DNA from: Thozetella sp. PMI_491
Taxonomy: Eukaryota; Ascomycota; Sordariomycetes; Chaetosphaeriales; Chaetosphaeriaceae
Direction of reading: 5' to 3'
DNA length: 64,000 nt
Assembly (NCBI GenBank): GCA_021432635.1
Contig: MU270017.1
Span: forward strand, 372,001 to 436,000
In this document: in pieces, positions 10,586 to 21,433 of the stretch
Numbering within the stretch: position 1 is the stretch's first letter
Layout: every line of letters starts with the position of its first letter
Position numbers and translations under genes: made by a program
The notes under the pieces: generated by a model
The model's database searches: none
The model's input: only the letters and a program-made list of their open reading frames with translations
Told to the model about the DNA's origin: nothing

Positions 10586-12259
10586 CTAGCCTGCTCGCTG
10601 CTCCTTGTCGTCCTCCGTAGTGCTCGGGTTGGCCTGCTCCTCATCCCCGCTTTCCTCATTAGCGACATCGCCCTTGTATGGTGCAAAACGGCTCTTCTTC
10701 CGTAAATCCTTGCCATATCTCATGAAAACAAATGGCACAGGGATCAGTATCAAAGAGACAGCAGCGAGCACGCTCATCGCCGGGCCCGTTTTCATGCCTG
10801 CGATCATCGGGTGGGCGGCCAGGGGCAGCCCCGCTGCCAGGACAGAGCGTAGAAATGTATTGGCCGCTGTCGAGCTCGCCGCATAAATGCCGTAAGTATC
10901 GACCAGAAAGTTGAGGCTGTTCTGGAAGATAGCGTTGAAGCCAGCTCCGATGAAAGCCAGGGCGATCACAGAGGGCACCCAGGACGCGCACTGCTCTGGG
11001 CTGGCTGTCCAGGCAAACCAGAACATGCCGATGGTGAAGAGAAACCCACCGAGGGCGACCGGGAGAAGCCGAGCTTCTGGGACAGGCTGGCCGTTGGCGG
11101 CGCGAACTGCACGAATGTAGGATGGCTGATATGCTAGGTTGATGACGGTAGTGAAGAGAACGCCGACAAAGAGCGCGAGCATGGGAAGTGAGGCGTGCAT
11201 CGCGTCCCACCCCCGCTCCTCGGCAAAGACGATGTGGATGATCTCGATCCCTAGGTAGATGATGCCGTACACGAAGGAGGCGTAGAAAGCAATGCAAGTC
11301 ACCATGGGCTCGATAATCAGCATCATCAGCGGGCGCGAGAGCTGCTTGGTGATGATGGAGCCGATGTCGAGCTTGATTTCTTCATGGGGATGGTAGTACC
11401 TGTCGTCCCCGGTCTCCTTGCGCAGCCGGACGGCCTTGCGTCTGAGAAGGACAGGGCCGTAGGTCTCGGGAAGACAGAGAGCAGACATCCCGACAATAGC
11501 CAAGTCAACGAGGGCCTCCGTGTATTCGGTCCACCGCCACCCCATCCGTGGATTCGACAAGATAGCCGCCCCGATCACGGGGCCGGCTGTCGCCCCTAAT
11601 ACGACAGCGATCGCGTAGATTGCCATGGCCGTGCCGCGTGTTTCACGGCTCCAGAAGTCGCCCAGCGCCGCTGACACGTTGGAGATGGCCGCACTGCCGA
11701 AGACACCGCCGAGTAACCGGGTGATAAACATAGAGCCCACATTGGTGCTCGCGGCCGTCCCAATGCTGAAAAGGCCGAGGCAGGCGAGTGCAGGAAGCAT
11801 CGAGAGCTTTCGGCCGAATACCTCGCTCAGCGGCGCCCAGACGAGTGGGCCAATCGCGAAGCCAATGATGTACAGGGACACGTTCAGCACGACCACCTCT
11901 TGGCCGATTCCGAAGTACACGGAGATAGTGGGGCCGGCCGGCGCGATCACGGTAGATCCCAGGGATCCGGAGAAGGCCAGCATGCCCAGTTGGAAGGTGA
12001 TGAAGCACTTGAGCCCGACGCTCCAGTTCTGGGGGTTCTCCGGGTCGTTCTCGTCGAACTGGACTAGGATCCTGTCCCCGGATCCGCTTTCAACTTCGGA
12101 TCCATGACTCTCTGTCGCAGAACCGGGCTCTGCGGTCTTTTCTGATGTCTTGTCGTGGGTGCCGGAGCTCTGTTCGGCCCCTGTTGGGGCTATATCCGAC
12201 GTCGGCGGGCCGGCTAAGAAGGCTGGCTGTTCGGATGCCGGTAGAACCTGCGCCCCCAT
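10586..12259 (-). CDS. DHA1-type MFS multidrug/polyamine transporter
   Basis: This is a major facilitator superfamily protein of 557 residues from the Met at 12259 (MGAQVLPASEQ). The open frame continues 50 residues further upstream, but that leader is unlike the family. A hydrophilic N-terminal tail ends with DPENPQNWSVGLK, the typical sequence before helix 1 of fungal DHA1 carriers. About twelve hydrophobic segments follow. Motif A is seen as PLSEVFGRK, and RLLGGVFGSAAISN lies in the next helices. The central loop is basic (LLRRKAVRLRKETGDDRYYH). Relatives export drugs, toxins or polyamines across the plasma membrane by proton antiport; the substrate here cannot be told. No regulator or biosynthetic core enzyme is adjacent, so a cluster role is not indicated. 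Confidence 0.9.
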   Translation of the reverse strand: MGAQVLPASEQPAFLAGPPTSDIAPTGAEQSSGTHDKTSEKTAEPGSATESHGSEVESGSGDRILVQFDENDPENPQNWSVGLKCFITFQLGMLAFSGSLGSTVIAPAGPTISVYFGIGQEVVVLNVSLYIIGFAIGPLVWAPLSEVFGRKLSMLPALACLGLFSIGTAASTNVGSMFITRLLGGVFGSAAISNVSAALGDFWSRETRGTAMAIYAIAVVLGATAGPVIGAAILSNPRMGWRWTEYTEALVDLAIVGMSALCLPETYGPVLLRRKAVRLRKETGDDRYYHPHEEIKLDIGSIITKQLSRPLMMLIIEPMVTCIAFYASFVYGIIYLGIEIIHIVFAEERGWDAMHASLPMLALFVGVLFTTVINLAYQPSYIRAVRAANGQPVPEARLLPVALGGFLFTIGMFWFAWTASPEQCASWVPSVIALAFIGAGFNAIFQNSLNFLVDTYGIYAASSTAANTFLRSVLAAGLPLAAHPMIAGMKTGPAMSVLAAVSLILIPVPFVFMRYGKDLRKKSRFAPYKGDVANEESGDEEQANPSTTEDDKEQRAG

Positions 12260-13388
12260 CGCAACTGAGCCCACGGGTATGGGCGTTTCGGCTAAGAAAA
12301 CCCTCCGGGATGAGAAAAGATGGGAAGAAACAGGTAGGAAGAAAAAGAGAAGAGAAAAAAAATACGATTGCTCGACGCGAGCACCTCCGCGTTTCTCCTT
12401 TCTTGACACTAAAGACGCGGGCAGTCACGCCAGCATCGGCAAACCGGCAAACGATGGAGGATCACTCTAGTTGCAGACTTAGCGCTGGAAACTGCAGGGC
12501 TGTTGGTAGCTGGGGCCGGAAACCGGTGCCTCGCCCGTCAAGGGCACGATTCGCCTCCAGTTACGAAGAAGCAAGGCGCGGCGGCCAAAGCACGGTACCA
12601 AGATTGATGGATGATGTGCTCGCCCTAGCCAGCTGCCCTGTTTTGCCAAGCCTCACTCTATCCGCTCAATGGCGCGAGCATGGCCTAGATTCCCCTTGTG
12701 GCCTTATCGCCGAAGACCCCCATGTTGCGACGCCCCTCGGCAGCCGGAAGCCGACATGGGTGTGGATCGCGATGTGGGTCGTCGCCGGCCCCGGAGCCTC
12801 CTTATTCTGAATCGCACCGGCACTATTCGGCAAGCAGGTTGGCCTATGGAAGGTAAGGCCCGGAGTGTCGGGGATTTTAAACCTAGGAGTCACCTTGTTA
12901 TACTAGGCGGTAAAAGATTATCTGGACAAATCGCACCGCAAAACTCACACGTTCACTAGTGCTAACGGATCACGGACAGATGATGTATGAATATATTGCG
13001 GGCCAATCTCTCTTTAGCGAGAGTTGTTACGAAGTATCTGGCTTTCTCGGGAAACACTCGAGAGACCTCGTTATCATTAAATATAACTAGAACCCAATAA
13101 TAGCATACTCTTATCGGAAAAGTCGGGAACTGCTCGCCAAAGCACCTGGAGCTTACTTCCGTATCACATTCCTCCGCCAGCATGCTTGAGTCATTTTTGG
13201 GAGGAGCTTCCAGGCAATTATTTTCAAACAAGTGGAATTCCGAGATCAACCTTCATTCTTGACCCGATCCTCGTTAGAAGCAGTAGAATTCGGCAATCGC
13301 GGGAGCAGCTTTCACATTCCACCCTACCAACGTCGACACGCCCCACCTGCTCGCTGGCCGGTTGCCATATCGATGACTAGCATGCTGC
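12260..13388. other. 1.1 kb gene-free stretch upstream of the MFS gene
   Basis: The stretch serves as the upstream region of the transporter. A purine-rich run on the plus strand (12300-12365) is a pyrimidine tract in the transporter's 5' leader. The rest holds no protein-like frame, repeat or RNA gene that I can support. Confidence 0.4.
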
Positions 13389-13688
13389 TCAGTAGGCTGG
13401 CCGGTTGACCATGTTATTCCACATCTTCTTTATCCGGCCTGTCTCAGACGACTGGCTACTTTGGCTGGGGCGGCGATCAACTCGGTTCACCACATCGCAG
13501 CCGCCGGTAGAGGGATGCCGCGTCGCGCCGATGCGGTTCTTGCACCCTGAGATTGTACAATCAGAATTTACCCCGCCGTAATTACTAATAGGATTCATTT
13601 GCAGATGCCTACCGCTGAAATCGTTGCGGCCCGGATGGTTGAGGACAGCGTCCAACTTGGCCTTCGCTCGTTCTGAAGCAGTCGGCAT
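13389..13688 (-). CDS. Small hypothetical protein, probably spliced
   Basis: The start is taken at 13688 (MPTASERAKAKLDAVLNHPG). A stretch at 13547-13612 has GTAGGC at its 5' end and AATCTCAG at its 3' end and looks like a 66-nt intron. It is a multiple of three with no stop, so the unspliced frame also reads through. Spliced, the product is about 77 residues: basic, Ser-rich, ending GRIKKMWNNMVNRPAY. No domain is recognised and no signal peptide is seen. An in-frame Met 17 codons upstream is an alternative. The intron-like signals and helical start argue for a real gene, but without homologues in hand this is tentative. Confidence 0.4.
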   Translation of the reverse strand: MPTASERAKAKLDAVLNHPGRNDFSGRHLQMNPISNYGGVNSDCTISGCKNRIGATRHPSTGGCDVVNRVDRRPSQSSQSSETGRIKKMWNNMVNRPAY

Positions 13689-14034
13689 CGTCCCTTGATT
13701 CTCTGGGATCTTATGATCGACCTTTGAATACGTTTTCAATGATTTGTGGTGGATGGCAAACGGAAGTGTGTTGCTGGGTTCACGAAGGGCCTTTTGGACT
13801 TGGTGTGTGTGGTCTATTGAGGGGAAGCTTCGTGATCACCCCGATTTGGGGTCCTCTGACACCAATATGACATCAGGGGGCGCTGCGCGAAAGTATGACA
13901 GCAGTTCTTCCAGCGAATGAGCTTTTTCTTCGATCTAAATGGAGGGAAACGATACTTCCCGGGTGCAATCGGTGGGCTACTCTAATTACTGCCTCCCCTG
14001 CGTCGCTGCGCGTGCCTGTGTTGTTTTGATGCCC

Positions 14035-14591
14035 CTATTTTTGGCCTTCCTGGTCGAGACCGTCGTCGAGGCCCGGCACCTTCTCGCTTTTAACTTCGGT
14101 AATTTTGTGATACGGACTGGGTACCACCCAGATGAGATCGAACCGCTCCCCAGGGTACTTGACATGCCCCTTCCAACCGCTGTCGGGCCCATACTTCTTC
14201 GCCCCTAGCTCCTCAGCAATCTCGCCAAGCACCTTGTGCTCCCAGCATACTAGGACATTCCCGGGGCCAGAAAAGGCTTTGATCTTGGCTGCAGCCTCCT
14301 TCACATTGTCCCGATCGACCGTGTCGATGGTGAGGCCAAGATTGTCTGCCACGTATTTGACCGTGTCGTACGGACGGGCTCGAGAGCCATCTGGTAGACT
14401 GATTAGGATTACCGCGAGTTCGGCTAACAGGGAGAGTGGCACCCACCGGAATTGGGCTTTTCTGCTAGTATATACCCTATTTTGTAGCTGCTATCCCGGC
14501 CGAAGACGTTGGGGAGGTACTCGGCCCGCTTCAACCCTTGAACAGAGAGTCCATCGGCGTCCTGAGGGGGCTTTTCGCCATGGCGGATCAT
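14035..14591 (-). CDS. Histidine-phosphatase (phosphoglycerate-mutase-like) family protein
   Basis: Two exons, 14447-14591 and 14035-14390, are joined over a 56-nt intron (GTGGGT...CTACCAG), giving about 166 residues. The N-terminal exon carries MIRHGEKPPQDADGLSVQG. Its RHGE is the catalytic histidine motif that is phosphorylated during catalysis. Downstream are SRARPYDTV, which carries the second conserved Arg, and NVLVCWEHKVLGEIAEELG, where the usual second catalytic His region lies. It resembles the small fungal mutase-like proteins of unknown substrate. The true start is unsettled: the frame runs upstream as SHPIIY to an AG that could be a splice acceptor, so a short first exon may be missing. 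A cytosolic location is inferred from the lack of a signal peptide. Confidence 0.75.
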
Positions 14592-15437
14592 GTAGATGAT
14601 TGGGTGGCTCTAAATATTAAGTGGGTAGGCTTAGTCTTGGGTTTAGCTGCAGGCAGGTTTAGGCCACCAACCATTGTTGTTTTGTTTAAGGTCCAATCAC
14701 TCGTGAATTTTCGGACTGAGAGGGCTGGTACAATTTCAAGCTCCTCCTCTGCAGCGAGTGCTGCCAAGACATGTTATATACAGGTTCAAGGCCACCACCG
14801 TAATCCATGTGTGCCTTTTCTAGCCGAGTGGCTGACGGTACTGACTGTCTCACGTCTCACAAAGCTCCGCCCAGCTGAGCGCGGATGGCATCCGAGGTGT
14901 CGCGTGACCATCCTTTGAGCCGTGTCAGATTGTCATGTGCTTGGCTGGAATTTATGACAATTGCTATTTTAAAACTGGCATCTCGGCTAGCTCTTATAAG
15001 AGGTGTCTCAAAGGTATTGTTACTCACTCTTTTTCCTCTAAGCTCACCTTAGACTCAAGAAAATAAGAATGACTAAAGAGTCTCTCCATAGACCGCACCG
15101 AGTCAGGGGGTTCAGACCAGACGACATTGTTACTATAATATATCTAACCACAGTATTCAACTGACAGACCGTAATAACGGCGTGTTGTAGTATATTATAA
15201 GTAAAGGAACGTTCAAAACGCACTATAATATTATATTTTTACTAGATTAAGCTGGATATAATAATAAAGTAATATATCAATAGAGGTTATATGTGGTAAG
15301 CTGGAAAGGCTGCGGTGGTTGTTATGGCGCTGGCGGCGATGAACTGGATCTGTAAGCCGTGGGTATTAAAACTACACAAAATACTAAGCTAAAAAGAGGA
15401 AGAAGGTAAACTAGTAGCTACAGATCTAGAGGGATAG

Positions 15438-15464
15438 ATATAGTGGTCAATTGGGCCACTATAT
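15438..15464. repeat. Perfect 9-bp inverted repeat with 9-nt loop
   Basis: The arms ATATAGTGG and CCACTATAT are exact reverse complements around TCAATTGGG. They sit inside the AT-rich island. They could be a terminal or internal inverted repeat of a decayed element, or a chance palindrome. Confidence 0.6.
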
Positions 15465-16220
15465 CACGTGGGTGCAAACGAGCGTGGTTACAAACGCTCG
15501 ACGCGTGGGGATGGCCCTATTGTGGCCCTGTTGAGTCAGCGATCTAGCCAGCTGGAGATACTGTTGTGGCCCTGTTGGGGCTCAAAAACGTTGCTGGGGC
15601 TCAAAACGCTGTCGGGAGTAATCGACCAGCCAGCGATCTAGCGAGGACCAGCTGTGGCCAGTAAGTTAAAAAGTAAACAAGGAAGGAACGAGAGGGAGGA
15701 AGGAGTATATATAGTGTATTTTTTATAACCTTTTTGGGGTAGATACTATATTAGGCGTCAAACTCTAGTATTTTATAACATGGTATTAACATGGTGTTAA
15801 CATTATGAAAATCATGTTGAAATCTCAACATGATGTTGGGCCAACATCATCTCCGTGCCAAGCGACCAAAACTGTACCTATTTTCAACATAGTTTGGATT
15901 TTCAAACATGGTATTGATGAGGAGCGCCCAGTGCAACAAAATCATCAAAAACAAACCACACTCGCTGCTCATAGCCTGATCGCTGCAATCCAGGTACCAA
16001 TACGACTTCCGGTGGCCACCGGTCTGAGGTAGGGCCCGGCAAGCAGCTTAGCCATAGTGGTTGACGGGCACGTATTCGAGACAATAGGAAGCTCCGAGAC
16101 CTGATCGTGGGTAAAGAAAGGTAGGGGCAAAGCCCCGTAATACCGGCTTGACGTCAAAACACAACTTTCCACAAACTTGGGCTGAAGACTCCGGGGAAGA
16201 AAGAGGTTGCTTGTTCTTCT

Positions 16221-16253
16221 AAGATCAGGGCTCCTGCAAAGTGCCCTGGTCTT
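16221..16253. repeat. Imperfect 11-bp hairpin
   Basis: AAGATCAGGGC at 16221-16231 pairs with GCCCTGGTCTT at 16243-16253 with one mismatch and an 11-nt loop. It lies at the right margin of the AT-rich island, about 500 bp past the end of the histidine kinase gene. No function is evident. Confidence 0.5.
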
Positions 16254-16746
16254 ATATGGCTATTTGGTTCTCGTAGCTAACTACCAAAAAAGGGGTGACT
16301 TTTACTAGTGGGAGGAGGGAGGGAGTCCCTTCGTTGCCACTGGCGTTCCCACATCAGTATTGATGTCACAACAACATCGTGTCAGCCAACCGGGATAACA
16401 AGGTAGGTACCTTGCGAGTCCAGGGACACTCATTATTGCTAATATTGCACATGCTCGCAACCGACAGCCGCACAGTGAGTGCCTCGCCTTCACTGTGAGT
16501 ATCGCCAAATTCTAAAGTTTAATTGGCTGGACCCCAGAAACTGCTAACTACTGATTCTATCTCAGATAAATGCAAGACGTACGACTCTAGGTCTAAACAT
16601 GCGTTGCGACAGCTGCGATCCTGTAAATTGGAGGTAGCTCTATCCTCTCATATCCGATCTTCCCAGGGTATCATGCAGGGTTCATATTCTTCTCCGTTTC
16701 CATTTGGTAGTGGTCCTCGGCCTGTCTCCCCGCCGTTGAAGCTCAC

Positions 16747-19700
16747 CTATAGAAGACCTCTCGTCTCCAGCACCACCCCCAACTCCTTCAAGATCACGGG
16801 CTTGGTCAGGAACAAGTCGATCCCGCTCTCCAACGCCTCTTGCTGGGCGCTGGCGGATGCGAGACCAGAGAGGGCGAAGATGGGTAGGGCCTTCAGTCCT
16901 TGCTCACGCTCGTGCGCTCTGATGCGCCGGGTAGCCTCGAATCCGTCCATGATGGGCATAGTGATGTCCATGAAGATGCATTTGTAGTGAGCTGGGTCCT
17001 CGCAGAACGCCTCGACAGCTTCCAGGCCATTGGTGGCTGTGGCATAGCTGTGACCAATTTTCTTCATGTACGAGGATAAGATCTTGAGGTTGATTGGGTT
17101 GTCATCGACAAGCAAGAAAACGGGGGATTTGGGTTTCGTGCTGATGGATGGTGCCGCTGTCGGTGGGACAGAGACGGGCGGAGGATCCTTTGTCTCGAGG
17201 CTAATGGATGCTGCGGAAACAGTCAAGGCAGTAGCCGGCTGTGATTCTTCGACTTTCGACGTTAGGAGGATAGATGCAGCCACTGTAGTCACCCTCGACA
17301 CCAAGGAGCTTGTCAGCACCCCCAGCGGTGGCTTCGGTGCTTTTTGGGCCTGTCGTTGCCGCACTTGACTCTGCTTCAGTGCGAGGGCCATGGCTTTGGC
17401 TAGCTTCCTGGGACCGATGCTAGGTTCAAGTTATTTGTTTGAGCTAATGAAAGATTTCCGTGATGCACTTGCGGTTGTGATATATACTCTATCAGGCCCT
17501 GGCCATCGGGCGCCCCGGGGGCGGAAGAGCGTTGAAACGACTCTAGAGCGTTCGCGCAAATCACAATGCTTGGTACCACCTGATGCACAGCAAGGTCTCT
17601 GACTGGCTTTTCTAAGGAAGCTTCCATGTAAATGATCAAGGTAGGTGCTGTCTGCGGGAGCTCTGAGTCGTTGACGACATCCAGTTTGAGCCAGTCTCGA
17701 CAGATAGACTCGGTCAGTGCATAGTCGTCGAATTTAGAGAGCCTCGAGTAGCCATTATCGTTCGTCTCATAGTCGGCGCTTTGTCTGAACCCGACCAACC
17801 GGACCCTCTGGCCTGCCAGTTCGGAGACGGCCTGCACAAAATCTTCGTCATCTCCGGAAGGCCCAAGGGCTGCAATCTCGGGATTGCCGGGAAGTAGTGG
17901 CAGGGTGACTGTCACTGTGGTTCCTACTCCTACGCGACTATCCACAGTGATCTTTCCCTTAAGCTGGGCGGCGATTTGGTTGACGAGGCTTAGGCCTAGC
18001 CCGGTACCGACAGCCAGAGGATCCTCTTGAGAGAAGGGCTTGAACAAATCGTGTTGGAGGTAGTCCTCGCCAATGCCCTTGCCCGTGTCCGAAACGGCAA
18101 TTCGGATCGTGCGGAGCCTGTCTCGCCGCCGCGCCTTGTCCTGCTTGAGGGACACTACGATGCTGCCATGGCGGGTGTATTTGAGCGAATTACCGAACAA
18201 GTTCATTATGATGCGCCGGAGCGCCCCGGGCTGCGTATTGAAGACCCAGGAACAAGCCGGGTCAACATCGAGGAAGATGGACACGTTTCTCATGTCAAGG
18301 CGTAGCTGTCCGTTCTCTATATTCCCAGGCCCCAATTCCTCCATCGCTCGCATCGAGTCGAGGCGACGGTTGGCGTCCGCGTCGGCGAGCTTGGTTGCAC
18401 TCTGCTGCTTGGTCAGCTGCGACAGAGAAGCGTGCTGGAAGTTAAACCCGGCGAACACGCTCTCCATGACCTCTGCGGCAAGTATGTCCAGGCGCGTGTG
18501 CGCGTAAAGGCCCTTTAGGTTTGTCTTCTCCGCCCCGTTGAGGCCCTGCCTGATTCCGGGTGCTCGAACTGTGTTCTTGCGGAGCTTCATCCTCCCAACA
18601 TAGCTGTTCACCTTTGAAAAGGCGAGAAGGTGCTCCACCGTGTCCAACAGTGTCCGGCTACACGTTTCCATAGTATGCATAATGTTGGCCTGGAAGACAT
18701 CTAGGTTGGTGTCGTTCAATAATTCGCTGGCGGCTAGAATGCCATGCAGTGGGGAGCGCAGTTCGTGCGAGAGAGAGTTCAGCACATCGTCTTTGGCCTT
18801 GTCGGCGAGTTGCGTCTCCACCCGGAACGACTCCTCCATGGTCAAGACCCCAAATGCACGCAAATAGCTCAGCTCTCCCTCGATTGTAAAGATTCGCGTT
18901 GTCTTGTACGTGTATGCGAATCCTCCGGCAAACCAACGGGACCTTTTTGCATCCCAAATCGGCACGAAGGCGACGCTCCGTGCGCCAGGAAAGATGGAAC
19001 GTATGGTTGAGCCTTCGGCTCGCCTTGACCAAGGGCTTCTCTGGCGTCCCGCGGTTGTCGCCGCCTCGTCCTCGGCGCCCCCAGCCCCGGGACGGCTCGA
19101 GTTTGACCTGGTTGGCGTTCCTTCGTCCCCGGACGAGTCACTCGATTGCATGTCCCCGAGTATGTTGAAGTTGAACACCTTGCCACTTGGATATCTCCGA
19201 AATAGCCTAGATAGGAACTTCTGGGGCACTTCGGTCGGTGGAGCATAGCCGGCTATGCTGGACGTAGAAGATCCAAGAACTCGGCAAGCCAGTTCATGGT
19301 CGCGGCTAGCTCCTGCCTCGTCGCCGCTGGCCGCAGACGGGGATTGGCTCTGTATAGCGTGAGGGTCCTCATCCGCATCGATCCGGGGGGAGCTCAGCAC
19401 GCCAGAAGACCCGGTGCTCGCGTCCAAAGCAATGAAACCTTCTACGTCAATTGCCTCTCGAAGAATATTCGCTGCTCTGGTGAATACGTCCTGGATCGTC
19501 TGGCGCCTGCCCGAGGAAGATTCAGCTTTGTGGGTAGCAGATTTTGTCGAATGGCCAGACGCGGGTCTGATCCTCTCGGGGCTATAGCTTCTTTCGCCCG
19601 TAATGCTGGCGGCACGATCCCGTCCCTCAGCTGTGGCCAAATGCTCGGCGTGGATGTTGCCGTTCTGTTCGGAGCCATTGGCGAGAGGGACCTCGCCGTT

Positions 19701-20707
19701 CAGGCCGAGACCAGCATCGCGCCAGCCAGAAAGGGACTCTTTGCCCTCCGCCAGGGATCCCAAGCCCCTAATCATGCGCCCATGTCGTGCGTAGATCTGG
19801 CTGGACCGACGGAACTCGAGGTGTTCCATCAGGGAGCGTGAGATGTTGCGCATCAGCTCAGTGCTCTTTTCATCCCACGTAGACAAGTCCCTGGGCTCGG
19901 TGTCGATGACCTGTTCCGGCCTTCAGTCAACAAAAGAAACCCGTAACGTTGAATGGCCCAGAACAAGAAGCGCTTCTCGCGAGACTAGCTCAGGCGCTGG
20001 AAAGACGTGGTGGGGCAAGACACCTACACAGTACACCCCAATGTTGATGCCCCGGTGTGACCTGATAGGAACTGCAGCGTAGAAGCGGGCAGGAGTCCCC
20101 GGCCGGCAGTAGGGCTTTGAGGAGAAGCGCACGTCAGAGGTGAGGTCCGACACAAGGGCCAGAGGCAACTTTGAAGGATCATCGCCGCCTTCGAACTGGG
20201 TCGGGTCGTTTACGGCCAGAGTATACTCGCACACGCCGTGGACGCGCGGTATGGCAGTTCCGCAGAGCCAGAGGTCTTCGCCGCGATCTTCGTGCTTGAG
20301 GCTAGGGAGCAGGGGCATCGTAGGGGTGGCTTCGGCCACGATGTATTGGTAGTTCTGGTCGAACAGGGAAATGAGCGACCGGGCCGCGTTCAGGCGGCAG
20401 GCCCCAAGCTGCGAAAGCGCCGTGAGAACCGTGTCGGCGGACGTGACCAGCTCAGCGCTGGGGATCGGGGCGCCATCGTCGTTGTACCGGATGCTCGACA
20501 GCAGCGAAGGGTCGTACCTGCAGGGATGGCAGGGTTAGCAAGCGAGCAAGCAGGAAGCTAGGGCCGGTTGCACAAGTCCGGGCGGCTGGGAGAGAATGGC
20601 AAAAGGCGGTGCGCATGCGGCATTGGCGTGACTGACTTGTACGTCTCTCGCTCGCGGGTCGATTCCGAAACGAGTCGGGCGGAAGGCGTGACTATGTCGA
20701 CAGCCAT
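16747..20707 (-). CDS. Hybrid sensor histidine kinase with receiver domain
   Basis: Four exons (20637-20707, 20028-20517, 17473-19910, 16747-17419) give about 1,223 residues. The start is MAVDIVTPSARL. The N-terminal GAF-like sensor region includes LGACRLNAARSLISLFDQ and YIVAEATPTM. The HisKA H-box SLSHELRSPLHG has its phospho-acceptor His near residue 569. The ATPase boxes follow: N (MNLFGNSLKYTRHG), G1 (VSDTGKGIG), F (FKPFSQEDPL) and G2 (GTGLGLSLV). The C-terminal receiver has the acidic pair in LLVDDNPIN, the acceptor Asp in CIFMDITMP near residue 1151, and the Lys in FLTKP. The last intron, 17420-17472, is a GC-AG intron (GCAAGT...CCTAG); it restores ISQP-IGPRKLAKA, a family-like join. 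There is no membrane segment, so it is likely a cytosolic sensor signalling through a phosphotransfer protein. The signal sensed is unknown. Confidence 0.88.
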
Positions 20708-21433
20708 GGCTTGAGATAACGGCGGCGAGGATGCTCAATGAGACCCGGATCCGGGTTAGCTATCGCATTGGGAATACCGCCGCATGGCTTCCAGTTTCAT
20801 GTAGATCTGGCGAGAAGGAAAGACATGAGTCTCCAGCAGGTTCCATGTCCCGCCCGGGCGGAGGGAGGCGCCGGGCGGGACATGGAGCTTGCTAGTCGCG
20901 GGGCATTCCATAGAGAGCCTGACATCGATCGGCGATCGCGATGGCAGTGACAGGGGTCGCACCGATGGTCTGGATCAACCCCCACTGGGGCGTTCGGACG
21001 TTTTGGTCCGCTACGGGCAACAGAGGCTACAGCTTACTGCGTCTTGGCAAGCTCAGGCAACCCCAACCCTGCATGTGCTTGCATACCTATAGACGTATCT
21101 ACGATACAATACTTCTTGCCGAGGCAAGATTGCACGACAACAAGACGACAAGAAGGGGCCTGAGGCTTGCTTGAATCCCAAGAGGCATTGGATCATGGAA
21201 TGGATGCAGATGTACCCCGTCAGCAACCCCCAACCTCCCCGCTACTCTATACCTCAGCGTCCTGCTCCGCCATCCGTCCGCCGCGGGTTGGGTCGCTAGC
21301 ATGCGCCTAGTCCATGGTCCCTTGGGTTAACATCCTAGACTAAACCCTAGACGAGTCAGAGGCAACAAAGCCATCAGCCGTTCAGCCAAGACTCCGCGGC
21401 AGAGTTGAGCCAGACTATGCACCGAGACAAATC
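20708..21433. other. Gene-free interval upstream of the kinase
   Basis: The interval holds the kinase promoter and the 3' end of the oxidase gene. GCCCGGCGCCTCCCTCC and neighbouring copies around 20850-20890 give short GC-rich inverted repeats: CATGTCCCGCCCGG at 20845-20858 and CCGGGCGGGACATG at 20871-20884. They form a strong 14-bp stem with a 12-nt loop, possibly a regulatory palindrome. No gene is seen. Confidence 0.5.

Larger units (their letters stand above)
14960..16330. repeat. AT-rich gene-free island, possible decayed mobile element
   Basis: Base composition falls sharply compared with both sides. At 15120-15300 and 15700-15800 the sequence is dense in TA steps and lacks any long frame. 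Between them lie short reiterated words (GTGGCCCTGTTG twice, GGGGCTCAAAA twice, CAGCGATCTAGC twice) and two inverted repeats. This is the pattern expected of a transposon remnant altered by repeat-induced point mutation (C-to-T changes enriching TpA). I cannot identify an element family or its ends, so the mobile origin is an inference. Confidence 0.4.

Noticed and set aside
12145-12810. 221-codon plus-strand frame upstream of the MFS gene
   Set aside because: It overlaps the transporter's 5' coding part and leader in antisense, has no domain, and its composition is that of a chance frame.
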